This document shows, piece after piece, positions 48,761 to 61,949 of a DNA stretch of 64,000 bases. A program made the translations under genes and the position numbers. The notes under the pieces are model-generated. The model was not told the DNA's origin and did no database searches. It saw nothing but the letters and a program-made list of their open reading frames with translations. This stretch comes from Welwitschia mirabilis (taxonomy: Eukaryota; Gnetophyta; Gnetopsida; Welwitschiales), in assembly GCA_051453625.1 (NCBI GenBank), contig JBOZIK010000001.1, forward strand, positions 246,404,832-246,468,831, read 5' to 3'. Within the stretch, counting starts at the first letter, position 1; every line of letters begins with the position of its first letter.

Positions 48761-51539
48761 TTTATAATGGTTTCTTTGTTGATCAGTATAATCATGTTGG
48801 TTTTTGTTATTTATTTATAATGGTTATGGGACAAACACTATACAAAAATCATTTTTTACAGGAGTATTATTTTCATATATAGTATACAAAAACTAGTGTT
48901 ATATATTCTATAGTATAGTCTTAATAGATGGTACATATAGCATATCATACATAAAACACATAAAAATGGTATTACATGCACTACTTACTCCCTACCTACA
49001 AATAATAACATAAAAAGAAGAATTAGTACATAATAGATAATTGCTAAATATTCATCATAAAAACAATAATAAGTATGTTATGAGATTTTAAAATGTATAA
49101 CTTATAAAAAAACTATTTAAATGGCCCCTTTCTCTTTAAAAAAACCTTACAAAATAAAAATAAAAAAGAAGTAAATGAAAAAAAAGAGAGAGCCTTTTTT
49201 CTCTTTTTGCTTCTTTCTTAGCTAGCCCCCTTTTATTCCTACTCTGATCCTTCTATTGTTTTCCCATTATTTCTTGCTTGTTTTTTTTCATTGATGTGCT
49301 TCATGTTTTTGTTTCCTCTAGTGTTCTCCCAGTCTTTCTCTTTTTTCCTCCTTTTCTCGATGTCTCCTCTTACCCTCTTTTCTCTAATTGCATCTCTTTT
49401 TTTTAGGCATCTTATTATCTGGCCCCATCCTTATTCACCATTCTTTCCTACCCTTCTTCACCATCCTTTGTCGTTTCTCTTGATTACATCCTTCACTACC
49501 TTCTATAGTGCCTAGGGACATGCATCACCCTCACACATATAATCACGATAATAATTGAAAAAAATCTTATTTTTACTTATAATCTCTTTTACATTTCAAA
49601 TTAACGTTATAACCATGTTATTTTTTTCTTATTTTTCATATGTACTAAACATTAATTAAACTTAACATTTATTGAGAAATTAGGCCATATTAGCATATCT
49701 ACTCAAACAATAATCTCTCAACATACATGATCCAACTTGTAATACCTACTTAAAAGAGCTTTCTACTAAGAGGTATTAGACTTCAAAACTAATTGCATCC
49801 TTAGTTTAAAGGGAAAAAATATCTAATCATCCTTTATTAATACAAATATTTGTATTTCTTATTAATCACAATTTCTTTTCCCAAATCTCCTATCCATGAT
49901 AAACAAATCCATTCCTTCATTCTTCTTTAACTAAATGTATACATTAGAATATTCATTCTAATTCATAATGTAAGCATGTATAAAACTCTACATCACTATA
50001 GATGATGGAGGAAAAAAATGCAAGTATATGTAAAAGTCACATATCTCATTAATAAAATAACCACCTACATCACTAGTTGTATCATTTGTAAGTTTCTAAG
50101 GATTTGTCAATGGTATTAGTATAAGAGTATATTCACAGGTGATTATTGTTGATATGATTAAGAATAATCAGTATATGGTTTATAATTAATAATTTATTCA
50201 AATCTAGAAATATAAAATAAAGCTTAGATTATTACATATTTGAAGTGAAGCTAAATGCATGAAATTAAAACTATTATGATGGTGAATCACCTCAATCATG
50301 AGATTACGAAGGAGTAGATGGAAATTTTACCTAACATAACATTATCAATTATGTATATTTTACACTTAATATATGACATTATTTATTTAAAAAATAAAAT
50401 ATATGATTAGAATGTAGCAAGCATTATGAAACTACTTAAGTATCTACTCCCTTAAATTGTATTTCCTATATGGATTTTAATGATAACTCCCTCATTTGAT
50501 TTAAAAACTATAAAAATAATAATAAATTTTAGTGTGCTTACATGCATAATTGTAACCAAAATACATAGTGAAAACAATTTTATCAAATAAAAATACAAAT
50601 AAACTCAATTCATACCTTTGGAAGAAGATTAACAAAATTAACTATAATGCAGCTATTATAACATTAGTATGTTGTATCTTCTCTTAAGCCTCTCATGCCT
50701 CATCCACAGTATGTTGTACCTTCTTCTATGTACTTTGTAAGTTTAAAAAAGGTTGAGGTCTCTTTTTAGGTTCTTGTGAGGCATGATCTAGATGGAAAAT
50801 AACTTCATGCTCTTAAAGAGCTTACACTAAGAAGCTTGTATTATCAAATCCATCTTATTGATAAAAGATTCAAAATCCTAAGTGATCTTGATATGGATAG
50901 TATTATCCTATAAAATAATGACATAACCAATAGTAACATTAATTTATTAAATGTTAAGAATTGAATAATTTATCCTACATATTTTTCTTGGACTACAGTG
51001 AAGATCCAACTATTGTTTATTGTTTAATAGCTCTTTTAAAACATTTTCTTTTATCAAGAATTCCTTTCTAAAATTTAGTTTATTAATAATGAAAAATTCA
51101 AATAAGTTACATCATTTTATAACTTCTTAGTTTTTACTCTTATATTCTAACGAATGTTTTTCATTACTTTTTTAGAAATTTAAGGGATGAACTAATATCT
51201 TCCCCAAGTCTAGTGGTATATATAGTAAAATTGGAAAAAAAATGTGGAAACATTACTTCTTAGTAAGTATTACAAGATCAAATATACCCTATTTGATAAT
51301 GTTTTTGAGAATTTGTTTAAGGATTTATTGATAAGTTTATAAAGAATTTATATGACATATGCATAACCATCATGACAATTACATAAAGCATGAATTTTCA
51401 ACATAAGTGATCTATTTATATTGTTTTAATATTTCTCTATCATTTATCTTTCTAATAAAGTAATTATGATTCATAAGCTAATATTTTAAAATTTTGAAAT
51501 GTAAAAAGAATGTTATTTATGACATCGTAATGATCCTAC
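48761..51539. other. No gene recognised; pyrimidine-rich stretch 49,190-49,520
   Basis: The plus strand between 49,190 and 49,520 is nearly all T and C. The open frame there (49,291-49,515, 74 codons) is a by-product of that composition. This interval is where the 5' LTR of copia C would lie, but no second copy was found for comparison. Confidence 0.5.
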
Positions 51540-52562
51540 AAGAGTGAACATGAGTTATGGAAATGTTTAAAGGCCTATCTAAATACTTGTAAAAATTAAA
51601 AACCAATATAAAATGAAGGGAAGTTGACTATAACTAATGAAAATGGAAAAAGATAATCATCCACATAATTTTTTAGATGACATTTATAAGATAACACAAA
51701 ATATAAGACAATAGAAACCTCACTATTTTCTGATGATTGTCCCCTATGGTCATCTAAATAACATCTAGTAAATGACAATAAATCATTAAACTAGAAATAC
51801 ATGTAAAGAATGATCATCTATTACATTAACACAACACATGATAGATGGGTTATCCCATATTGTCATCTGGATGACATCAAGAAGGAAAACCATTACAATG
51901 GATGAAATATTAGTCTTTTCCATTATAAAATGATTAATCTAATTGTATATTTTCATTTCCTACCCCTTTGCAACATTAACTAGCAACCTAGAAACTCTAA
52001 ATATCTTTGCTATGCATCTTATTTTGGATTGATTTAGTATTAATTATTGTTATTATAATTTTGAGTTCAATTGAACAAGGATTTAACTACCTTAGAAGAT
52101 GAGATTTCCTTTGGATTAAGATAATAATTATTCATTAAGAGGTAATTACTTTTTATTCTATGTTAAAGTTAAATTAATTACAACTATCGTTAATTTTAGT
52201 TTTGATATAGTAAATGAGTGTCAGCCTAGGTGACAAGAAGTTGGTAATCTTGGTTAAATGATTGCATTCAAAATGGCATTTCATTTTTTCATTAACATTT
52301 AATTTTCAATTCATAATTTATTATATTTCATCCATCATTGCGTTTCATTTTTTAATGATTCTAACAATTAAATAGAAAATCATTTTAATTCTTTTTTTTA
52401 ACGAAGTAATTTTTCAAATATATTTTGAATTTCTCTCTAGAATACAACATTAGATTTATTCCCTATATTAGTGTGTGTTTGTATGAATCAGAGAGTTAAT
52501 ATTTTAGGTTATTATTAAATATGATTAATTGATTATAAAATCATGTAATTCAAAACTTAACA
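51540..52562 (+). repeat. Probable 5' LTR of Ty3 element D (start uncertain)
   Basis: The end at CA 52,562 is set by the PBS that follows at 52,566. The last 350 bases are related, in reverse, to 45,800-46,130. Two inverted repeats are visible: GTCATCTAAATAACATCT..ATGAC at 51,749-51,776 and TGTCATCTGGATGACA at 51,861-51,876. The left boundary is a guess. Confidence 0.45.
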
Positions 52563-52565
52563 GGT

Positions 52566-52585
52566 TGGCACTACTACTATAGAGG
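52566..52585 (+). other. Decayed tRNA-Asp-type primer binding site, element D
   Basis: TTGGCACTACTACTATAGAG retains the TTGGC start, and CTACT and AGAG fall where GTTGCCGGGG is expected. It stands directly between an LTR end and the gag leader and is followed by AGTTCAAGAAGG. Confidence 0.55.
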
Positions 52586-53149
52586 AGTTCAAGAAGGTTT
52601 GGAAGATTGATTCTCACTATTTAAGTAAGGAATTTGATTTTATAATTGTTTATTTGTGTAGTGTGTACATATAGTTTTTCTTTATTTTTGTTTTCATTTC
52701 AATATCTATTTTATCTTTGTTCTTGGTTTAGTTTTATGTAGACTTGGGAATTACTAATTTTAAAACAAACTTGGCATACACTTTGTGCTTCATGTCATAT
52801 GAGTAAGTGCCACATCTGTCATTGGTATAGCCTCCTTATTAAACTTTGTATGATCTATAAGAGTGTTATAACTTTGATGTAAATAAGTATTTCTAACATT
52901 TTATAATCATGCAGTGAAATGGTAAATAAGCAAAAGCATTATGATAAGAAGTAATTTATTAGCAAGGTAATGCAAGAAGGATTAGTAAAATTTAATTAAA
53001 AAATAAGAGGTAAGAAAGTTTCATTCAAATCTAAAAGAGAAGGGAAAAAATTATTTCTCTTTTTCTTTGCATTTTATAAAAGTAATTTGTCTTGTGAACC
53101 TTCTTTACCTTTAAACACTTCTAAAATATCTACATCTTAAACCTCTTTC

Positions 53150-54300
53150 TCATCTAATGATCCTTCTACTTTAAACCCTCTAAGCATGTCATCTTTTACT
53201 TCTACTTCATTAACCCTTATGGACATTATTGCCCATAGACAAATACATATTCAAAACCCTTTCAATCTTTATAATGAAGATGATATTGAACTTAAATTCC
53301 TACATGCCTATTCTACCTTTTAGAGAGAAGATGAATAATGTCATTTTCAACATCTAACCAAAATAGAATAATTGATTATTACCTCAGGAAATGGAAAAAA
53401 GAGAAGTAATTGATAAGACATATATGGACATCTTCCCCTTTACCTTAGAGGGAAGGATAAGAATGCATTACAAGCTTTTCCACATAAAATCCTTAAGACT
53501 TGGAACTAAATTTAGGATGCCTTCATAAAAACATTTTAGTAAAAAAATTATGAGGAAAAGGAGAAGAGAAGTTACCAAATTTGCATAAAAACATTATGAG
53601 GATTATGATACAATGTATGAAACATTCTCAATTACTACTTAATCTAACGTACTAAATGAATTTGCAAAAGAATAGCTTATTAATTACTTATTTATTAGAT
53701 TTAATATTCAAACCATGTAATTACTATATTTTGCATGTAATGGAAATTAACTTGACTTAATTTTAAATCTTGCTTAGAAACTTTGATAAAAATTAGTTAA
53801 ACATGGCCTAAATCAATCCTTAAGAAAGGTAGAATTGTATGATAACTATTGAAATACTTAAATAAAGTATAACATGAAGAGAAACCTAGCTCTAACAATC
53901 TAATTCAAGATCTTTCTAGCACTTTTAAAAATTATACAAACAACTTAGTTGACATAAAAATGCTAAATCAATAATCAAAACCTTTAACATCTTAACTTCC
54001 ATTATACTAAAGAATGTTCTACCTTATCAACATGTATAGAAATCATCTATGAAAAAGATTGTAGATTCAATTAAAGGATCAATAATTTTATTAATTATTT
54101 TAATTAAGAAGTAATGGGTCACAACTAGTCTTCAAACCTTATTTTAATAATAGATTTAGAAGCAATAATGTTTAGTAAAAAAAACTTTCAACCCAATAAG
54201 TTTTAGGCCAATTCTTTCAAATATACTAGAAATGATTTCCTTAGAGATTTAATCAAAGAAGTAAAGAAAATTCAAGAGGCACTTACAAAATTATGAATAA
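53150..54300 (+). pseudogene. Ty3/gypsy gag remnant, element D
   Basis: Plus-strand reading begins after a serine/threonine-rich leader (53,150-53,215) with LMDIIAHRQIHIQNPFNLYNEDDIELKFLHAYSTF. It then gives SGNGKK, LPLYLRGKDKNALQAF (about 53,440), ILKTWN and DAFIKTF, and the basic EEKEKRSYQI. This is the order of the plant Ty3 gag domain: PLxLRxxAxxWL, TWxxVxxxFIxxF, then a basic patch. The region after 53,620 is less readable. No protease or pol follows; the element seems truncated near 54,300. Confidence 0.65.
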
Positions 54301-54454
54301 TGTTATAGGTTAATTAAAATTGAATAATGATTAGTTTTGATACTTAATTTTCATTATCCCTATAGTAGACTACATCATGAGATAGTTGAAGTAATAAAAC
54401 ATTATATTTTAGTTAATCTAAATAACTATATTTTTAGAGTAGGATGAAAATTAT

Positions 54455-54546
54455 ATATCTTTCTCGTAATACAACCATAGCCAAACTATATATATATTAG
54501 ATATCTTTCTCGTAATACAACCATAACCAAACTATATATATGTATA
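54455..54546. repeat. 46-bp tandem duplication
   Basis: Two adjacent units, 54,455-54,500 and 54,501-54,546, both start ATATCTTTCTCGTAATACAA and differ at only a few positions. This one is inside continuous sequence and not next to a gap. Confidence 0.85.
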
Positions 54547-56041
54547 TATTTTGCACACACTACTACACATTAGTGAAAGTAAAAATATACAACTATGTTT
54601 GTAAAGTTATTATGATTAAATATGTTTAATTAAAAATAATGAGTTGCAAATATATTTGTAAATATGTTATGATTAAATATATTAATGTGGAATAGGAAAA
54701 AGAAGTGAAGATGGATTAAACGACATTCTTGTATTAATTTTTACATACATTATTATAATTCTCTTTATATGAAATCATTTACAATACCACTACATCCAAT
54801 GTTTTTAGCATTCCTCTTTTTAATTTTGTCTTTTAACATTTACACTTATGAATATTTACTTGCATTTTTGAAAGGACATATCATAATATTAATATTTATC
54901 CTACCATAAGATAATGTTATAGGTGTTATATTTTTTATTATTATTTATTTAACAAAGTAATTTTTAAAATCTTTAAATATCTTAATATTCATAACATAAA
55001 ATCCTAACAACTGTATCTTATGCTTTAGAATAGTTTTTCTTTTTAAATGAAAATCACATTTTGATTAGACTGACATTTCTAATTCCATAGTTTTTTTAAG
55101 GAGAAATAAATATTAAAAATGAAAATATTGCTTATTCTTAGTAATGATAAGATGAAAAGGCTTAAATCCTATAGTAATAGCTCTAGTAATAATCTTTTAT
55201 AAGTCATTTAAAAGTATGATTGATCTTCAATATTTAGTTTGAGTATCTCCTCCATATTTGAGAACTAACTACAAATCCAATATTAATTTAGACATTCTAA
55301 TAAGTCACCTTTAGGATAATTACCCTAAAATTCATAAGGTATCCTCCCACTATGCCTAGAAAATATTTTAAATTCAATAGTAATTGAAGCATTTATCATT
55401 TGTTAATTTATTATGAGTAAGAAAAAGTTTACTTTTGGATAGTGAGAATATAAATAGATAATTATTTCTTTATTATAGTAATAATACTTTTTAAATATTT
55501 TGTAAAAATTTATTATCTCTATTCATGTCTAGATTCTCTTCCTTAATTGTAAAACATTTTTTATAAAAGCCATCAAAAATTCATGTAAATCATAAATTTA
55601 TTCATATTAATAATTAATTCAACTTTAATAAAACATTTTAAGATTAGATTTATGTAGTATACATATAACGTAAAGTGTATACATTCTTTATGTAGCCATC
55701 ATTCGTCATTTTTAAAATTATAATTTAGTAATGTTTTAGCATTCCTTTTTCTTAGTCTAATTTTTATGCAAGATACAATTAACATAATTATTCTGTTATC
55801 ATGATTGAAATCATTATTTTTTATAATTCTATTCTTTATATGATCAAAACCCTTGTTTTATGTATACGTTAAATGAACCTCATGCTTTATTTACTATATT
55901 GTCTTTTCATCACATTTTCATCTTGTTTTGAATAATATAGCAACCCTAAGATTTAATACCAATATTTATTATTCTTGTAGAAAATCCTATTTTATTAAAC
56001 ATAGCATAACCTAATAATATGTTTTGTATTTTTAATGATGA

Positions 56042-56076
<35 letters not shown>

Positions 56077-57999
56077 ATTTTATTGTATCTTTTTAAGATT
56101 CTAAAATTATCCCCTCTCTCCCTTCCATTTTTTTCAAAACTATTAAATGTTTATTCTTAAATTATATAACTAAACATCTTATATGAAGGATTTAGAGATT
56201 ATTATGTAAACCCACAAAATTATAGTAAATGAAATGTGATCTCAACTCATGTTAATACTTATTATTTTAAACTATAGCTATAATACTTAGATATCAAAAA
56301 TAAGAAATTTAGAAATTCAACCAAACTAAATTGTATATGGAATAAAACCATGAAAGTTAATAATAAAGAATAAATGCACTTGTTGAGTATGTAATTGTAG
56401 CTTTAATAGACCTTAGAAAAATATATGAAAGAAGGCACAAGAATTTTCCAAGACTTATTAATATTCTCTTTATTTCATTCTCTACTATACTTGTTACATC
56501 AAAATTGATGATTTTAGATAATGGCCTTGGGGTTTTATATAGGGTTAAGAAATTTTATTTTAGGAATAGATAAGGTTCAAGTGAATTTACCTACCCGTAA
56601 AAAAAGGGTAATTTTAGCATAACATCTTCTTTACTTTGTACAAATTTTCTTTTTTATTTTAATGTTTTTTTATATGAGTAAGATGGACTTAAATGATTCA
56701 CCCAACTAACATATTCTAATTTCAAGTAATATAGAATTACAAGGTTCTAGAACTCATCAATTTAATGTAAAATCTATTTTATAATCAATGAAAAGCCATT
56801 TTTCATCTATTGTTAAGGGCATTGAAGATACATTAGATATGATTGTGATAGTGATTTCAATCATTTAATTTTACCTAATGCATTATTTACTAAATACTCA
56901 CAAGAATTATCTTCATGTTATATCTTTATATTTTAAGTTATATAATATGTTCTTCATATCTAGCATTATAAATTATATTTGTTTTTATAAAATAAACTAT
57001 TTTAGCAAAAACATTTAATATTTTTCATAGGAATTTTTTGCCTTGAACTAGGAGATATAGTAATTATTTTATTATTATTGAAAAATCAAAGAATGTTTTT
57101 AATGTAAAGGTTCCTTAGCATTTATTAGTCATGTCATGATTAACTTCTAATTCTAACTTTGTTTTTTCAATAATTATAGTAGACGACTACTAGACTTCTT
57201 TATATTATTCAATATTATAAAGAAAGGGGTTTTATTAGAGTTGTTCCTTGATGATATACTATGAAAGTAAATCGTACTATGAGAATGAGAATCCTAATAT
57301 AAAAATTTGGTAGGACCTTCTATCAACCCATAAGAGGAAACATGAAATAAATAGATAGAAATAGAATACATTACCTATAATAAGTAACTAGAATTTTATA
57401 CTGATTTTTCATTTCTAAATAATAATTCTAATAAAAAACATATACCTGAAATCTAACAAAATGCTTAGGTCTAAAATGTCATACTATAAAAAATCTTTAT
57501 AAAAATATTTTTGATTCATCTCAAATTCTTATTATAGATGAAAAACATTTTAGTTTATTAGAATCTATAAGATAAGATGTCAATGGTAGTCATCCTAAGA
57601 AATGAAAATAAAAATAAAGATAGGATACCCTTTCTACTATTTTTGAAATTAAGTTTTAAATCATTTTTCTAATTTTATTTTTTTGCATAATTATAAGGTA
57701 TGAATGTTGATTTATAATTAAATACTACTTATCAAATATTAATGGTGAAATTTCCCATTCTACTTCTTTATCATTATTTTTTACAGTGTGTATAAGACCT
57801 TACAAACAAGTCATGTAGAAAATGTATTGATCTTTATCTTCATGATATTACATTTTTTGATTTTATTCTTCTTTAAGTAATTAATATTTCACTTTATAAT
57901 ATAGATTTTACTTATTAGAATCTTATCCATCATAGATTTCATATTTCTACTAATCATTATAAATGTAGAAAAGGTACTTTTATGAATTTTCATACGAAA
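54547..57999. other. No gene recognised; (AT)n microsatellite at 56,046-56,073
   Basis: A+T-rich DNA. The end near 57,700-58,000 may be the 5' part of the LINE that is clear from 58,030. The dinucleotide run at 56,046-56,073 is about 14 AT units. Confidence 0.5.
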
Positions 58000-58029
58000 T
58001 GAAATTCATTCTTATCATATTTTTGGTTA

Positions 58030-58620
58030 AGATCATAACCAAGAGTAATTTGGTATATCTTTACTTCTACTTTTGGAAGTTTTGGTAATTGTTCTATTTA
58101 TGCTCCTAATAACTCTATTAGACATTGAATTTTATGGCAAGAATTAGATTGTAAACATTTTATGTTAGTTGAAGTTTTGAAGGATATTTTAATATGTTAG
58201 ATTCTCAAAATGATAAAAATTCTTCTTTAAATGACTTTGAAGGAATAATTTTGTTTAATTAATAAATAAACTTAATTTAGCTTTACATCTACTCTCTTAA
58301 TCCTTACTTGGATTAATTACAAGTTTAGTTTTAATAACATCCTAAGTATATGAAATTACGTTAATGTTTTAGCTTTTTTTAAATCTACTCATTTAATTTT
58401 TGGAGTTATAATGAATGAAATTCCATCTAATCACTTTTTAGACTTCTTAAATATTAACTTTCTTAGTGAAAATAATCAAAAAATTAATCGGTATTTTAGT
58501 TACATTATTAAGAATTTACTTAGAAATAAAGAGAAAAATGGTCTAAGATTTCACAAAATGTATAGCCTTGTACTTTTCACTCTTCTAGTTAGATTTCTCA
58601 ATGTATTACACTACATGTAG
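58030..58620 (+). pseudogene. LINE apurinic-type endonuclease domain remnant
   Basis: From about 58,040 the reading is VIWYIFTSTFGSFGNCSIYAPNNSIRH, then LWQEL and DCKHFMLV (to 58,165). This corresponds to the endonuclease/exonuclease/phosphatase domain of plant LINEs (IYAPNxxxxRxxLWxxL...VGGDFN). A later open stretch (58,411-58,620) contains PSNHFLDFLNINF and INRYFSYI, at the place of the SDHxPLxLxF motif and the RxFRFxxxW segment. The catalytic D of GGDFN and of SDH are not retained as such, so the enzyme would be inactive. It would nick target DNA to prime reverse transcription. Confidence 0.6.
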
Positions 58621-59079
58621 ATCTAGAAATTTTGCTTATAATTTTCAAAACAATTGAATCATATTGGAAATCAATGATATTAATATATTTCTTTTCTAGT
58701 AAATTATTTATCTCATCAAATTTAATCAAATCTTATAGATATTCAAACTCAAACTTTATTAGTAAATGTGATGACACTTACAACATTTAGCTGTTTATGA
58801 TTCTTCTATGCTTTACTTATTTTAAAATCTAAGATAGATCATAATCAATTCTCTCTTAATTACCTATTTACAATACCTTAGTTATTGAGTAAGATGACAT
58901 TTTTTAATTATATAGTATATTGTTTCATGGCTATTTTTAAAATTAGTGATTTTAATTCATTTTTATTCCACAAGAATGTCATTTTTATTTTGAAAAAATG
59001 TTATTTTAAGCTAAAACTCTATTTTGGAAATATATATTAATTTAAAAAAAGAGAAAGAAATAGAGAGTCATATTTTAAT

Positions 59080-60570
59080 TTAACCAATGAAAAAATCCCT
59101 AATATTTGATAATTTATAGCTAAATGTTTTAAAAATCATTGGGATGTCATATGATAGGGCTATTAGAATATGGTTTAAGAGGTCATTCATAAAGGTTCTT
59201 TAGAATATCATGCCAATAAAAGTATGATTTAACATCTTTTCAAATCTAGATATCATCATTTAATGATAATTGATGTTCTATTACATTGTCTAATCTTTCT
59301 TGTAGAATTTTAGCTAAATGTTTAATTAACCATTTAAATTTAATCAAGTTTAGCTATNNNNNNNNNNNNNNNNNNNNNNNNNNNNNNNNNNNNNNNNNNN
59401 NNNNNNNNNNNNNNNNNNNNNNNNNNNNNNNNNNNNNNNNNNNNNNNNNNNNNNNNNTTAAATTTAGTCAAGTTTAGCTATAATTCTCAAGTGGCTATTA
59501 TATTTTTGGAAACCTTTTAGAAAGTGTTTAACCTATGAATCAAGTCCAACTATCAACTTGTTTCATTATCTTGCTTAGTATTCAGACTAGCTACAACATA
59601 TTTGGTGGAGGAACCATATCAGAGCATTCCCATGAATGATGTTGCTAGTTTAGTTATAGTTCGTTTGGAGGATTTCATCCAATTAAGACAATAGTATGTT
59701 TTCTAGATATTATTTTCAAACATAAATTTAGTTATCTTAAAGATAGATTTATTCTTGTTAATATGGATGTCGCATAAGAAAGAATGTAATGGGAAAAATA
59801 TTTGGATGAAGGTGTTATCTTTGTTAAACTAGATTACATAAAATAATATAAAAACCTTAGTACAATTTTATTTTGTAATGCATGACAAAGAGATATTTCA
59901 ATAAAAATTTTCTTCATTTAGTTACTTTCTTATTCAAGAATCCTAACACTTGTGTATTACCTTAGCAAGATATTTTAAATACCTTTAAAATTGAGCAATT
60001 TATTTTGTAAAGTTATTATCTAGCTTTCTATTAATTCATTCTTGTTTTATTTTTTATGCCAGACTATTCATGATGACCCATAAGGCTTAATTTAGGATAT
60101 TTAAGCTAAAGATAAATATAAATAAGTTATTAATTTCCATTTCGCAAATGAGTCCATCATTAAGAATGACAAAGAAACTCCTTGTATCCTTTTTTATTTA
60201 ATAGATCCAAAATAATGTATGAAAATTATTCATTTTTTGCCTTATCTGAAAACTATTAGTGGTTTTATATTTAACCTTGGTTTATAATTCAACCAATAAA
60301 GATTTTTAAAGTCTTAGAAAGTCCTCTTTCATTTTTTTTTAACTCTTCTATAGATATTTAGAAGTGGACATTAGAGAAGATTCAAAAATAGATAGATAAA
60401 TGGAAATCTAAACATCTTTGAAATACTAATAAAATTATGCTACATAAATTCATGTTTGCCTCTAGTTATCATTCTTTTTATTAGAGTCCTTCTAAATAAG
60501 CTTAAAACAAACTTGAAGAAGTTTTAATAAATTATATGTGATCATTTACTAATACTAATAAAGTTATTGC
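59080..60570 (+). pseudogene. LINE reverse transcriptase remnant
   Basis: LSCRILAKCLINHLNLIKFSYNSQVA (59,290-59,490, across a gap) corresponds to the RT region CxxIYKIIAKxLAxRLKxxLPxxISxxQxAF. KDRFILVNMDVA.ERM.WEKYLDEG (59,740-59,815) corresponds to KxRFxLVKxDMxKAYDRxEW. After the palm, at 60,379-60,570, comes IQK.IDKWKSKHL.NTNKIMLHKFMFAS...KLEEVLINYM. This is the conserved post-RT segment (KxxxWKxKxLSxAGKxxLIKSVLxSIPxYxMxxxxxPxSxxxxLExxxxxFxW). Most stops are explained by CAA/TGG/CGA decay. The YADD box was not found. Confidence 0.65.
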
Positions 60571-61884
60571 TACAGTCACCTGAAGTATATATTATATTCT
60601 TTAAAAAATATGTATTTTAGGTTTTATTTATTATTTTAGCCACATTTAAATCTTACATAATACATGGATTTTCATCTTGTTAATGGATCTAGTTCTGTTA
60701 CTTCATTATTCTTACATAAATTAACTACATCTTTTTCTAGACATCAACCTACTTAGAAAGTTTTTCATCTTATGAATTTAATAATCTACTCATACAAATT
60801 CAAAATAAAAGACACTCATGTTTCTCATAGCATTTGCAAAGCATGAAAATCTATCCACCAATATACTTACGAGCATACTAGAATCATTTATCCATCAATG
60901 CTTTAAAAAAATTAACTCATATGGCTTCTTCAACCGAATCGTCCTTTGGCATGTTAATCTTCCATATTAGCTCCTTGGTGATTTTGCAAAGGCATTGTTT
61001 CATTAAGTTGTATCTATTTTCTAGGGTAATGGCTTTACTAAATAACTTTTTAATTTTAATATGAATCACCTATAGTAATATATTTAGCTTTTTTAAAGTT
61101 AAAGGATGTCATTAGGCATAATTTCCAAGTAGTTGATAATGAACAATTCTTGTGGGATTCCCTTGAATAGTCTAACTGATCTTTTTTTGTTGAATTTCAA
61201 AGTTAACAACGTAAACAACTTTTTTTAATTTTTCTTATCTTCTTATTCCTAGATGTAATCAGTGATGGAATGTAAAGGATTCAATAAGATTGGAAGTCTT
61301 GCTTTAATTTATAATGTTCTTAGAATTAAGCATTTTATATTATATCTCTTACATCAAAACATTCCATTTGGATCTAACTTGCTTTATCTTAGACTTTTCT
61401 TAGTAATCTTCCCTTCTTGTAATTTGAATTAGACTTTTTATCACAATTTTTGTAAATGTAATTATATCGCTTTGTTTGGTTATGGGTGATCCAAAGTTTG
61501 TAAGCTTCCAAGTGAAATTAGAGAATTTTCTTCCCCTTTTTTTTAGTGGGAAGTCTCATCTACAACCTCCTCATCTCTTTATGTCAACGTGCACTAGTTT
61601 AACATGTAATATCAAATATGGAAACACCACTGTTAAATCACTTTCTATAAAGACAATGCTTACTACAAGTTTTCTTATTTTAAACAGGCTTATATTCTTC
61701 ATCAAGTAATCTTTCTTATTAAAGTTCACAAGAAGCAAGATTACTTAGAAGGTAATTATGTACATTGAGTTTTCCTACACAAGGGAAATGATCCTTTCTT
61801 ATCTTAGCCTTTAGTAATAAATTATTCTCTTTCTTTCCTATAGTTATCTCTCTTTTAAACTATGAGACTTTTTAGGCCTTTACT

Positions 61885-61949
<65 letters not shown>

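Larger units (their letters stand above)
58000..60570 (+). mobile_element. L1-type LINE retrotransposon remnant (ORF2 part)
   Basis: Endonuclease-like, reverse-transcriptase-like and post-RT traces follow each other on the plus strand in the order of an L1-type ORF2 protein. Full extents are not defined: ORF1, the 5' end and a terminal poly(A) were not found. A gap at 59,358-59,457 repeats about 24 flanking bases. It is the only non-LTR retroelement seen here. Confidence 0.65.
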
